Origin: Nanobdellota archaeon
Lineage (GTDB): Archaea > Nanobdellota > Nanobdellia > Parvarchaeales > Parvarchaeaceae
NCBI GenBank assembly: GCA_021818665.1
Contig: JAKATQ010000030.1
Coordinates: 1-10,914 of the forward strand
Direction: 5' to 3'
DNA length: 10,914 bases
Position 1 is the first letter of the stretch. Every line of letters starts with the position of its first letter. The translations under genes and the position numbers were made by a program. The notes beneath the pieces are model-generated. The model was not told the DNA's origin, searched no databases, and saw only the letters and a list, made by a program, of their open reading frames with translations. Positions 1-6,995 of this stretch are shown here, one piece after another.

Positions 1-69
1 TGATTTACAGAATGATGCGTCGGCCGGATTCTTTGCACCGCATTTATAACAATAGATCTCATCCGCCAT
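1..69 (-). CDS. Zinc-ribbon domain protein, N-terminal 23 codons only (cut by window edge)
   Basis: Reading the minus strand from the ATG at 69 gives MADEIYCYKCGAKNPADAS followed by FCKS, open to the window edge. Cys7 and Cys10 form a CxxC knuckle and Cys21 begins a second one whose partner lies outside the window. This is the usual short zinc ribbon (C-x2-C-G-x-x-N/L-P-x-x-A-x-F-C) at the N-terminus of many archaeal and bacterial proteins of varied function, often followed by membrane segments. Those ribbons bind one structural zinc ion and mediate protein or nucleic-acid contacts; the function of this protein cannot be told from the piece visible. A TATA-like stretch at 91-100, about 26 bases upstream, fits a leaderless start at this ATG. 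Confidence 0.75.
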   Translation of the reverse strand, partial: MADEIYCYKCGAKNPADASFCKS

Positions 70-90
70 TATAGATAAAAACCGATATGG

Positions 91-101
91 TTAATAAAAG
101 T
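91..101 (-). promoter_or_regulatory. TATA-like box of the zinc-ribbon gene
   Basis: The minus strand reads CTTTTATTAA here. Its centre is about 26 bases before the ATG at 69, which would put transcription start at or next to the start codon. Confidence 0.45.
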
Positions 102-127
102 ATCTTTAGACTACGTTCTAGCGGCGC

Positions 128-211
128 TTACTCGGCCTTGTCGCAGACAAAATCACGGTCTTTGGGCCCGCTGGTATAGCCGAGATCTTTTGTAGTGGCT
201 ATCGATCCCAT
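128..211 (-). pseudogene. Relic of an MFS transporter (TM11 region)
   Basis: The minus strand from 211 encodes MGSIATTKDLGYTSGP followed by 11 unrelated residues and TAA. The first 16 residues match MGPIATIKDLGYTIGP of the intact transporter downstream at 13 positions. At DNA level, 173-211 and 2617-2655 agree at 33 of 39 bases. In the intact protein this segment is residues 340-355, the glycine/proline-rich start of helix 11. Nothing upstream or downstream of the match here resembles the rest of an MFS protein, so this is a fragment of a decayed paralogue or duplicated copy rather than a gene. The 28-codon reading frame is probably not translated: I see no convincing promoter directly in front. 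The remaining bases between 70 and 278 hold nothing else I recognise. Confidence 0.6.
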
Positions 212-278
212 CTAAATATACAGTGCGTCTTGCATGCACAAAATCGCCTTATTAGACAAATACAACGTCAAGCTAAGC

Positions 279-2396
279 TTATCCAATAATTATCCCACTG
301 GGGTCTGTTCCAATGCTAATCTCTGCAACAAGAGAATCGTCTGAAGTATCGACTAATTCGACTACATTACTATAACTAGCTGGAATATAAAGGTATCTCC
401 CATTTTGTGTTTGTGCAATCGCACTGCCAGGTAATATCGTATACCATCGTGTAACTGCACCAGAATCCAAATTAACCACCAACGGTGAAGTAGTATATAG
501 ATTTTTACCGTTGGGACTAACGACAAGTCCGTAATATTGTTGATAACCAAGATTTATTGTCTTTATAACAGCACCATTTGAAGTGTTTATGACTAAAATT
601 GAGCTATTGCTATTCGAGATTGCATTCTCTCCGACGTATAGGTACTTTCCGTCTGGCGCTATCGCTAATAACGTTGCATCTGTAATATTATTGCTCCCTC
701 CGAATTTGATTGTATCCACCACAGTGTTTGTGGAAGGGTCTATCGCATAAATCGTCCTATTATACTCGTTTAAAACGTAAATTCTTGCGCCATTTGGTGA
801 CATTACTATGCTAGTCGCATAGCCGCCTTCAGGGCTATAATAATAATATGTGGCGTTATAAGCGGAGAGATTCTGTATTATATTTTTCCCGAAACCTATT
901 TTAGCCGCGATTGTATCTGTAGCAGTGTTTATTACATATACACTATTGTCGACTCCGGTAGTAATGTAAGCATAATTGCCGTTTGGAGTTATCGCTATCG
1001 AGGTAGGGTTGCCCGCCCCAAGAGTAGTCGTAAAATTGGTCCCCTCATAGGAGTCTATAATACTTTTAGTTAAATTTATCGTTGATAATTCGGCACCTGT
1101 TGCCGGATTTAGAACATAAACTGAACTACCTGGACCGGCGACGTACAATTTTTCACCGTTAGGAGTAATCGCCAAGCTACCGCTTGGTGATTGCACGTTA
1201 AACGTTCCTATGAGTGCGGAGCCGATCGATGCATTTATTACAAATACCGAGCTTGGACTACCATCTGCAACGTAGACCAGCTTACTGTCAGGAGACACTA
1301 TAATACCCTCCAGACTCCCCGCGGAGCCGTTTGTTAGAATATAAAAAGACACGGTATTGGTAACGGTGTTTATGCCCGTAACGACTCCGTCTTGAGAATT
1401 TGATACAAAGACTTCTTTCCCGTCCGGCGCAACCGCGATGTTCGTGGAAACGCTGTTTAGAGAGCTTAAACCAGAACCTTCTGTAGCGCTGATGTTCATG
1501 ACGACCGTATTTGTTGCAGTGTTTATAACCGATACATTTTCAGAATAACCCTCTACATAAGAAACGTATACATATTCGCCATTGGGCGTGATTGCAACGC
1601 TCCAGGGTTTGCCATATAACCGGATATTCTCTACCAAAGTATTGCTAGATGTATTTATAACAGATACGAAATCGCTCGCCGAGTCCGCTACATAGACGTA
1701 TTTTCCGTTGGGAGTTATAGTTATCCCTTGCGGTGCCTTTGGTCCGCCCAAACCGATAGTTTGTACGAAGCCGTTAGACAGATTTAAAGCAGAAACTACA
1801 TTGCCAACGGTGTCAGTTATATAAGCTTCTTGTCCGTTGGGCGTTATCACTATCTCGCTAGGGAGATAAAGATCGCTACCGAGACTTACTCTGTTTATGA
1901 CGTAACTATTGCTGATGTTTATGATATCTACTGTCCCGGAATTTTCGTCCAGAGCGTAAAGGAGTTTCCCATTTGAGCTTACGGCAAGACCAGAAATCAA
2001 GCTAGAACCGAACATGCCCCCTGTTCCTCCGACGACTATTGTCTTTACTAGGCTGTCTGTTTGAGTGTTATAAACAGATACGTTATCTCCGTTTGCAACG
2101 TATAATTCATTTCCCCCGGGAGAAAGTGCAATCCCGTTAGGCGAGGAATTTATATTTATATCGGCTATTATCCCTTGTGTAACACTAGTGTTTATAACCG
2201 ATATGCTGTTGCTACCAGAATTTGCAACATATGCGTATGAAGAAACGGCAGCCGGTGAAATGTGATTTGACGCGTTAAGCTGTTGGCTTTGCGGATTTGT
2301 ATTTGTTGTGAAAATCGAGAAGTGTAGTAAATAAAGACCGCCTACGACACCGATAATGATTACCACCGCAATCGCAATTATCACGGGCGCTTCCAT
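279..2396 (-). CDS. Membrane-anchored YVTN beta-propeller surface protein (14 blades)
   Basis: 705 residues. Residues 4-30 form one hydrophobic helix after a very short N-terminus, with no cleavage site I can see, so it is probably a signal anchor holding the rest outside the cell. Fourteen YVTN-type strands follow at about residues 55, 99, 147, 191, 234, 276, 329, 375, 418, 476, 540, 586, 634 and 669, most preceded by a PNGK/PDGK-type turn and followed by a xVxVINTxTN-type strand. Fourteen is twice seven, so two seven-bladed propellers are likely. About 17 N-x-S/T sequons (for example N41, N69, N160, N248, N287, N441, N514, N570, N604) suggest heavy N-glycosylation. Relatives are archaeal and bacterial surface-layer or adhesion proteins and some enzymes; no catalytic or haem motif is visible, so a structural or binding role at the cell surface is inferred. 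The gene looks more AT-rich than its neighbours. The TATA box at 2427-2434 implies a leader of roughly 8 bases. Confidence 0.9.
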   Translation of the reverse strand: MEAPVIIAIAVVIIIGVVGGLYLLHFSIFTTNTNPQSQQLNASNHISPAAVSSYAYVANSGSNSISVINTSVTQGIIADININSSPNGIALSPGGNELYVANGDNVSVYNTQTDSLVKTIVVGGTGGMFGSSLISGLAVSSNGKLLYALDENSGTVDIINISNSYVINRVSLGSDLYLPSEIVITPNGQEAYITDTVGNVVSALNLSNGFVQTIGLGGPKAPQGITITPNGKYVYVADSASDFVSVINTSSNTLVENIRLYGKPWSVAITPNGEYVYVSYVEGYSENVSVINTATNTVVMNISATEGSGLSSLNSVSTNIAVAPDGKEVFVSNSQDGVVTGINTVTNTVSFYILTNGSAGSLEGIIVSPDSKLVYVADGSPSSVFVINASIGSALIGTFNVQSPSGSLAITPNGEKLYVAGPGSSVYVLNPATGAELSTINLTKSIIDSYEGTNFTTTLGAGNPTSIAITPNGNYAYITTGVDNSVYVINTATDTIAAKIGFGKNIIQNLSAYNATYYYYSPEGGYATSIVMSPNGARIYVLNEYNRTIYAIDPSTNTVVDTIKFGGSNNITDATLLAIAPDGKYLYVGENAISNSNSSILVINTSNGAVIKTINLGYQQYYGLVVSPNGKNLYTTSPLVVNLDSGAVTRWYTILPGSAIAQTQNGRYLYIPASYSNVVELVDTSDDSLVAEISIGTDPSGIIIG

Positions 2397-2426
2397 TTAT
2401 GATAATGTAATTATTTGTATTAATAG

Positions 2427-2434
2427 TATTTAAA
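2427..2434 (-). promoter_or_regulatory. TATA box of the YVTN-propeller gene
   Basis: The minus strand reads TTTAAATA, centred about 34 bases before the ATG at 2396. No Shine-Dalgarno sequence lies between it and the start. Confidence 0.6.
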
Positions 2435-2464
2435 GTACTGTGCGTAAATTGTAGATTTCCATCT

Positions 2465-2487
2465 GGGCTTCTTGGTAAAAAAAGCCC
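2465..2487 (-). terminator. Hairpin with T7 run after the MFS gene
   Basis: On the minus strand AAGCCC-type and GGGCTT-type arms (2482-2487 and 2465-2470) can pair around a loop carrying seven consecutive T (2477-2483). This begins 12 bases after the MFS stop codon. Archaeal termination depends mainly on T runs, so the T7 alone may be enough. Confidence 0.5.
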
Positions 2488-2499
2488 CATAGCTGCGCG

Positions 2500-3672
2500 C
2501 TAATCATGCAGGGTAAGGGCGATAGGCAAGAGCAGCAAGAACGAGGCCCCGGTCGCGATGAACGCGGGCCCTATGCTTATCACGCCTATCAGCCAGCCAC
2601 CGGCCAGCGGACCTATGGTGTATCCGAGATCTTTTATAGTCGCTATCGGCCCCATCAGCGTTATGCCCTCGCTTTTTATGAGATCCGACATCCGCGAGTA
2701 GAGGGCGATGAATATCACGGTGTAGCTCACGGTGAACGCGAGCACGAAGCCTGCTACGTAAATGAGGTTGCTTGACAGCGTAAAAAGCACCCCCGTTGCC
2801 GCAGTAAGCACGGCGGCGACCGAAAGCACCTTTCTCACGCCGTATTTGTCAATCACGTTCCCTATCGGCACCTCCATTACTACCGCTGGTAGGAGCGCTA
2901 CGGTCAGTATCAACCCTATGTAAAAGACCGAGATGCCCTCGGAATTCAGGAAGATGGCTATGAACGAGTAAAAGACGTTTATGAGGGCGTAAAATGCGAC
3001 GACGAGTAACATAGTCTTTAGGAAATTCCGTTTTTTCATGTTTCTAAGTAGTGCCGCGAACTGGCTGCGCGCCGGCGTCCTCTTTATTTTGGGAGATTTG
3101 TGGAGTGTTAGAGACACCACGATAAACGCTACAAGACTTGTGGCCGCCAGAATGTAAAACGGAAAAAGAAAGGCTACGAGAGTCGCTAGGCCACCTATCA
3201 GTGGTGCGATGCCAGATGCGAGGTCGTTCATGCTGGAGAAAAAACCGCTCTCCTTGCCTCGCACGCGTTTGTTCGCGAAGTCGAACACGTAAGACCAGGA
3301 GGTAAGCCATAGAAACGAAGACGCTACGCCTCTTGCGATGCTTATACCAACCAACGATGCCGTACTATTGGCGAAGGGATACAGAAGGGCGAAGCCTGCG
3401 TAAGCAAGGAGCACTATCTGGAGCACTCTCTTCATGTTCAGCCTGTCTTCGATGACCATGAAAGGGATGTTCAGAAAAACACCGAAAAGCGTAGTTATGG
3501 ACAGTATGACGCCGGTCAGAAAAGCGCTTTGGGTGATGTTGTTCACGAATATGGAGAACATCGGTGATACGACTCCCCATCCGAACGTGTAGATGAAGAA
3601 TGCCGCGGATATGGGCAGTATGATCTTCGAAAAATTCTTGAAATGCCGCAGGTCCCCTATCTCTTTGAACAT
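2500..3672 (-). CDS. Major facilitator superfamily transporter
   Basis: 390 residues, the normal size for a 12-helix MFS carrier in the cytoplasmic membrane, moving a small solute by proton or ion coupling. Twelve hydrophobic segments can be laid out, with the long central loop (about residues 191-218, rich in Lys/Arg) separating two six-helix halves. The second-half motif A is clear in the loop between helices 8 and 9 (GNVIDKYGVRKVL, 271-283); the first-half equivalent (MVIEDRLNMKRVL, 72-84) is degenerate. Glycine/proline-rich motif C-like stretches occur in helix 5 (GIAPLIGG, 154-161) and helix 11 (GYTIGPLAGG, 350-359), typical of drug/proton antiporter-like MFS members. The substrate cannot be read from the sequence; drug or metabolite efflux is possible. 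The only ATG that fits the promoter spacing is at 3672. The gene is flanked by a 3' T-run terminator and an upstream palindrome over its TATA box, so it is probably transcribed alone and regulated. Confidence 0.93.
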   Translation of the reverse strand: MFKEIGDLRHFKNFSKIILPISAAFFIYTFGWGVVSPMFSIFVNNITQSAFLTGVILSITTLFGVFLNIPFMVIEDRLNMKRVLQIVLLAYAGFALLYPFANSTASLVGISIARGVASSFLWLTSWSYVFDFANKRVRGKESGFFSSMNDLASGIAPLIGGLATLVAFLFPFYILAATSLVAFIVVSLTLHKSPKIKRTPARSQFAALLRNMKKRNFLKTMLLVVAFYALINVFYSFIAIFLNSEGISVFYIGLILTVALLPAVVMEVPIGNVIDKYGVRKVLSVAAVLTAATGVLFTLSSNLIYVAGFVLAFTVSYTVIFIALYSRMSDLIKSEGITLMGPIATIKDLGYTIGPLAGGWLIGVISIGPAFIATGASFLLLLPIALTLHD

Positions 3673-3695
3673 ACTAGATTAGTATCGAACACTTC

Positions 3696-3713
3696 TATAA
3701 TAACGTTATTATA
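3696..3713. promoter_or_regulatory. 18-bp perfect palindrome over the MFS promoter (candidate operator)
   Basis: TATAATAACGTTATTATA equals its own reverse complement over all 18 bases. The half nearest the gene supplies a TATA-like ATTATA centred about 26 bases before the MFS ATG, exactly where the TATA box is expected; the other half covers the position of the B-recognition element. A dimeric repressor bound here would exclude TBP/TFB. No regulator gene lies next to it in this window. Confidence 0.55.
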
Positions 3714-3755
3714 AGATTATATCGCAGGCAAAAAGTCCGGCTCAAATTAATTTAT

Positions 3756-3989
3756 TTAGCCAACGGAGGTGGCGCTGGTAGCCGTTATAGACGCGTCCTT
3801 CAACACGAGACCGTATGTCCAAAGACTGCCGATCGCGGACGCACTGGAAACACCGGTAGAGTTCGCATTGAAGCCGACGGAATAATGTATCTTTATGGCG
3901 CCCTCGACAACGGCAGAAGCTGCGCAGTTGAAACTAAACTTTATCGTTACCGGTGCGGAGCCCATGGCGTATGGAAATACTGGAGACAT
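3756..3989 (-). CDS. Small hypothetical protein, possibly a 3' remnant of a secreted protein
   Basis: From the ATG at 3989 the frame gives 77 residues beginning MSPVFPYAMGSAPVTIKF and ending ITATSATSVG. It is rich in Ser, Ala, Thr and Val in alternating beta-strand style, has a single Cys and one N-x-S/T site (NST), and looks like part of an extracellular beta-rich domain. It has no signal peptide or membrane segment. The open frame continues upstream to 4085, but those codons do not look like protein of the same kind and lie across a TATA box (4038-4045), so I choose 3989; the implied leader is about 26 bases with no Shine-Dalgarno site. Either this is a small gene or the surviving end of a larger secreted or pilin-like gene. 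I recognise no family. It lies between the methyltransferase stop and the MFS promoter, same strand. Confidence 0.35.
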   Translation of the reverse strand: MSPVFPYAMGSAPVTIKFSFNCAASAVVEGAIKIHYSVGFNANSTGVSSASAIGSLWTYGLVLKDASITATSATSVG

Positions 3990-4037
3990 CGCGCTTAGTG
4001 TGGTGGTATATTCGTTTGCGATATGATAACTTAGACA

Positions 4038-4045
4038 TTTATAAA
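4038..4045 (-). promoter_or_regulatory. TATA box before the small hypothetical ORF
   Basis: TTTATAAA, itself palindromic, preceded by C on the minus strand. It predicts transcription start near 4015, 26 bases before the ATG at 3989. On the plus strand it has no ORF in front of it. Confidence 0.4.
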
Positions 4046-4091
4046 GTATTCGGTGACTACTAAAGTTTCTGGTCTTAAACAGCAAAGTTAT

Positions 4092-4706
4092 CTAGTAAAT
4101 CCAAGGGAATAATCTGTATGTGCTCTTTGAATATCTGTCATAAGCTCCGCCGAAATGCGAGCGTAACGCCGTTTCTTCCATTCTTATGCGATAAACATAT
4201 ACTGTAAAGCCAGCCGCTATGGTGACCAAAACACCAACTAAAGAGCCTATGGAGAGGGCCATCCCTATGATTATCAGGAAACCGCCGGTATAAGAGGGAT
4301 GACGCAGCCACCGATAAGGCCCGTTTTGAATTATCTGATGGTCTTTGGCTATGGTGATGGGCATCGTGAAAAACTTCCCCAGTGTCCGAAGCGCCCAGCC
4401 CCTGACTACGACTCCGGTTATTAAAACTGCTGCGCCCGCTATGGTCGCGTATACGGGTAGATATCCACCAACTCCGCTCATGAAGCCCAGGATGTCCCCG
4501 AGCAGGCTTATGATTATCCCGATGGCGATGAACGGATACGTGCCATGGTCAATCCTGGAAGAAGGATGCTTTGGAGCGCCCTGTTTCCAGGTAGACTGCC
4601 GGCCGAAATATTCAGATACGCCCCAGACGAGGGCGAGGGCTAGCGTAACTAGGACTGCGATGGAATGCGATGTGAACAAGTCGCTGAAATATACCGATAG
4701 CTGCAT
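4092..4706 (-). CDS. ICMT-family integral membrane methyltransferase (CzcN-like)
   Basis: 204 residues with about five hydrophobic segments (roughly 14-32, 57-78, 83-103, 141-150 running into 151-173). The C-terminal half carries the family signature: NGPYRWLRHPSYTGG (128-142), with the RHP-x-Y and following glycines, then the R-x-x-x-EE pair (R174, E177, E178) and a G-x-Y-x-x-Y motif (187-192). In the isoprenylcysteine carboxyl methyltransferase / phospholipid methyltransferase family these residues bind S-adenosylmethionine at the membrane surface. Archaea lack the eukaryotic prenyl-CaaX substrates, so the acceptor is unknown: a lipid, quinone-like or small hydrophobic compound. Known bacterial relatives include CzcN/NccN, encoded in heavy-metal resistance clusters, which is suggestive here beside an ion carrier and within a few kilobases of a P1B ATPase. 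The TATA box at 4731-4738 places transcription start at the ATG. Confidence 0.88.
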   Translation of the reverse strand: MQLSVYFSDLFTSHSIAVLVTLALALVWGVSEYFGRQSTWKQGAPKHPSSRIDHGTYPFIAIGIIISLLGDILGFMSGVGGYLPVYATIAGAAVLITGVVVRGWALRTLGKFFTMPITIAKDHQIIQNGPYRWLRHPSYTGGFLIIIGMALSIGSLVGVLVTIAAGFTVYVYRIRMEETALRSHFGGAYDRYSKSTYRLFPWIY

Positions 4707-4730
4707 CAGCAGTTATCTTATTATTCAATT

Positions 4731-4738
4731 AAATATGT
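4731..4738 (-). promoter_or_regulatory. TATA box of the methyltransferase gene
   Basis: The minus strand reads TATTTAAT, centred 28 bases before the ATG at 4706. It lies 32 bases beyond the stop of the ion-transporter gene, so the two genes need not share a transcript. Confidence 0.6.
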
Positions 4739-4769
4739 TACTATCACGGCGAGCCGATAGGGGACCCGC

Positions 4770-5861
4770 TTAAACTAAGAAAAAGGCTAGCCCGATCAAA
4801 AGTGTTACGAACAGAAAGAGCCCGGAGATCTTCATGAAATTCCAGATTCTGCCCGCCGCAGATCTCCTTAGTGCGATAAGGTTGGCCAGCGAAGACACCA
4901 TAGTACCATTACCTCCTATATTAACTCCCCACAGCAGCGGAGTAAAGGCGCTTTTTCCGGTCAGAAGCACAGTCGCCGGCACGTTGCTGATGAACTGCGA
5001 CAGCAGTGCAGAGAATAGAAAGACGGACAACGCCCCGCTTATCTCGATACTTATCATAGATCTTACCGAGTTTATGACTAGGAATATGAGGACGAAGGTG
5101 AATATCAAGAAAAAATCTATTCTTAGCAGGACGTTACGGACCGTGTAGTCTCTAGGCTTAAGCGCCAGAATGGTGAGGATCGACACTGCCGACAGCCCAA
5201 GAAAGAAATATGCGCCGAAGTTCGACAGAAACCCGCCTATGCCGAGGCCGAACAGCAGTAGAGATGCGTAGAACAAAGGCGGCCTGTAAGCCACTCTAGT
5301 CCTTGGCTTCTCTATTCTGGAACTTTTCGTCAGGAAGAACGCAAAGACCAATAGAACGGCGAGCAATATTAAGAACAGAGGCACACTACTCGCCAAGAAC
5401 GACTGGAGAGTAAGACCGTAGCTTCTGAACATTATGATGTTCTGGGGATTCCCGAACGGGGTGAGCGACGACCCGACGTTGGCCCCTATCGCCTCCAGCA
5501 CGACAGTGCTATACAGGGATTTACCGGCCATCCTGCCTATACTAACGGTGAGGGGCACAAGCACGATTAGCGACGCGTCGTTGGTTATGAACATCGAGAT
5601 GAGGACGGTCAGCATGACTGCCGCTATTGACACGCCGCGAATGTCTCTAAACCTGCTGAGTATCTTGGCGGCGATCATATCAGTCCCGCCAGATACAAAT
5701 ATGCCAGTATTAGAGATTATGAGCGCCGCGAGTATGAGGACGGTATCTGTGTCTATGTAGCCGAGGTTCAGGAAAGACGGGTTGTAGATTAGAAGCACGG
5801 CGTACGCCGCGAGAAGACACAGAAAAAACCATTCATTTAACAGGAGCCTCTTGACGTCCAT
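4770..5861 (-). CDS. ArsB/CitMHS (ion transporter superfamily) anion permease
   Basis: 363 residues, strongly hydrophobic throughout, with two homologous halves in inverted order as in the ion transporter (ArsB/NhaD, DASS, CitMHS) superfamily. In half one: a membrane-embedded NDAS (94-97) after FIT, then GSSLTPFGNPQN (130-141). In half two the matching pieces are SNVPAT (292-297) and GVNIGGNGT (312-320) followed by SLANLIAL (324-331). These paired S/T-N-x-P/D-A and G-N-x-x-G/P turns form the substrate site of the superfamily. The length is close to the short YbiR-like members and below typical ArsB (about 430). Arsenite or another anion, or citrate-like acids, are possible substrates; the sequence does not decide. 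No arsR, arsA or arsC lies nearby. TATA box 5883-5890 gives a leaderless start at the ATG at 5861. Confidence 0.88.
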   Translation of the reverse strand: MDVKRLLLNEWFFLCLLAAYAVLLIYNPSFLNLGYIDTDTVLILAALIISNTGIFVSGGTDMIAAKILSRFRDIRGVSIAAVMLTVLISMFITNDASLIVLVPLTVSIGRMAGKSLYSTVVLEAIGANVGSSLTPFGNPQNIIMFRSYGLTLQSFLASSVPLFLILLAVLLVFAFFLTKSSRIEKPRTRVAYRPPLFYASLLLFGLGIGGFLSNFGAYFFLGLSAVSILTILALKPRDYTVRNVLLRIDFFLIFTFVLIFLVINSVRSMISIEISGALSVFLFSALLSQFISNVPATVLLTGKSAFTPLLWGVNIGGNGTMVSSLANLIALRRSAAGRIWNFMKISGLFLFVTLLIGLAFFLV

Positions 5862-5882
5862 AATAATCTACCGGTATTGCAG

Positions 5883-5890
5883 TATAAATA
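5883..5890 (-). promoter_or_regulatory. TATA box of the ion-transporter gene
   Basis: The minus strand reads TATTTATA, centred about 26 bases before the ATG at 5861. Confidence 0.6.
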
Positions 5891-5933
5891 TTCCGAAAGA
5901 GCCGCCTATGTTTCTGTCGGATGCGCTCTTGGA

Positions 5934-6161
5934 CTATTTTTCCCCGAGTTTTTCCACAAGTCCGTTCAAGAATGGCGTGTAGTCCAGAATTTCCGCTTCT
6001 ACGCCGGCAGGATCTAGACATTTTCCGTGGAACCAGAGTATCTCCGGTAGACTGTATCCGAGCATCAAGTCAGATCTGACCTCCTTTCCTTCGGCTTCGT
6101 TCCAGTGTAGTCCCCTCTCGAGCCAATAATCTAAGGCATATTTGTGGATGCTAGACGTCAC
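5934..6161 (-). CDS. Small hypothetical protein, 75 residues, GTG start
   Basis: A soluble, acidic, Leu/Tyr/Trp-containing protein with predicted alternating helices (HKYALDYWLERGLHW near the N-terminus and TPFLNGLVEKLGEK at the C-terminus). It has one Cys, no membrane segment and no metal motif. I recognise no family. The start is GTG at 6161. An ATG five bases further out (6166) hits a stop after two codons, so it cannot be the start. The TATA box at 6179-6186 is centred 22 bases from the GTG, slightly closer than in the neighbours but compatible with a leaderless message. The sensible amino-acid composition and own promoter argue for a real gene. It is followed, 72 bases on, by the ion-transporter start, so it could be cotranscribed with it. 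Confidence 0.6.
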   Translation of the reverse strand: MTSSIHKYALDYWLERGLHWNEAEGKEVRSDLMLGYSLPEILWFHGKCLDPAGVEAEILDYTPFLNGLVEKLGEK

Positions 6162-6178
6162 TTCATAGTACCAAATGG

Positions 6179-6186
6179 ATATTTAA
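6179..6186 (-). promoter_or_regulatory. TATA box of the 75-residue ORF
   Basis: The minus strand reads TTAAATAT, preceded by GC. Its centre is about 22 bases before the GTG at 6161. Confidence 0.5.
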
Positions 6187-6232
6187 GCGTTCGGACGATT
6201 AGACTTCATTCAACTAGTCGATTATGCGGCGT

Positions 6233-6958
6233 TCACACTTTCCGTTGAAGAAAATAATCGGTTACGGCTACGGATCCAAAAACCGCCGCGTAAGCCAATA
6301 CGAAACTCACCAGAATGTCCAGCGGCAGGAAAAGCTTAGTGCCCAGATAGACGAGCAGGACACCAGTGCTGGAAGACAGAGCAGAGAACACGTACGCAGC
6401 TATGCTTATCAGCGATACCGCGAAGAAAAGCGAGAACTGGGGCCAGAACATTCCCCTAGACGCCCTCCACGACGATTTTATGGCGTTGATTGCGCCCTTA
6501 TCGTGGACCATCACCTCCTGCTGGGCGAACATGAATTTCACCCCTAAGAATGCTCCAGGTATGACGAATAGGGCAAAGCCCGCCAAGGTTGCCAAACCAG
6601 TGGACAGCACGACCAAAAACAAGGACTGGAATCGTTCTGTTGTGTGCGACACGCCGCTCCACAGGCTATCATGCTTCCTCGCATAGAAGTCGATTATGAG
6701 GCCGCCGAAGAAAGTGCTTATGAGCGTTATCAGGAGGAAACCGGCTATCGCCAACAGGGCGTCTAAGACAAAGCTAGTTATGGGCAAGGACACCAGGCCT
6801 GTTATCGGGGGGATTATAGTGCCTGCAAGGAAAAGGCCGTACGATAGGTACATCGCAAAAAACCCTATGAACGGGACAAATATATGTTTCTTGCCTAGTG
6901 CTGCAAATCCGCGCACTATCGAGGTCGGAACACTCGCCCGTCTTTTAGCCGATTTCAT
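6233..6958 (-). CDS. Multipass membrane protein, YciC / GPDPase-membrane-domain-like
   Basis: 241 residues with about six hydrophobic segments (about 27-47, 50-62, 66-92, 112-147, 174-195, 200-233). The signature stretch runs from VIPGAFLGVKFMFA (132-145) through an acidic/Asp-Lys-Gly turn to AINAIKSSWRASRGMFW (156-172). A P-G pair in a helix, then short polar loop, then A-x-x-x-S-W-x-x-x-x-G-x-x-W is the recurring core of the YciC/UPF0259, DUF975-like and glycerophosphodiester-phosphodiesterase membrane-domain group. These domains have no known catalytic residues; they are thought to be membrane scaffolds or lipid-associated. No phosphodiesterase domain is attached here. The gene begins 37 bases after the dehydrogenase stop, with no TATA box or Shine-Dalgarno site I can see in the gap, so it is probably the second gene of a dehydrogenase-led transcript. 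Confidence 0.8.
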   Translation of the reverse strand: MKSAKRRASVPTSIVRGFAALGKKHIFVPFIGFFAMYLSYGLFLAGTIIPPITGLVSLPITSFVLDALLAIAGFLLITLISTFFGGLIIDFYARKHDSLWSGVSHTTERFQSLFLVVLSTGLATLAGFALFVIPGAFLGVKFMFAQQEVMVHDKGAINAIKSSWRASRGMFWPQFSLFFAVSLISIAAYVFSALSSSTGVLLVYLGTKLFLPLDILVSFVLAYAAVFGSVAVTDYFLQRKV

Positions 6959-6995
6959 ATTGTCTTAGGCATATCGGCGTAGAAGGTCCAGGACG

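Noticed and set aside
3769..3885. Plus-strand GTG ORF of 38 codons next to a GGAGG-like sequence
   Set aside because: The GGAGG directly abuts the GTG, leaving no spacer. There is no promoter, and the peptide looks like an antisense shadow of the minus-strand ORF.
4345..4773. Plus-strand frame of 142 codons over the methyltransferase gene
   Set aside because: It is antisense to a well-supported ICMT-family gene, with no promoter and a Met/Pro/Thr-rich shadow composition.
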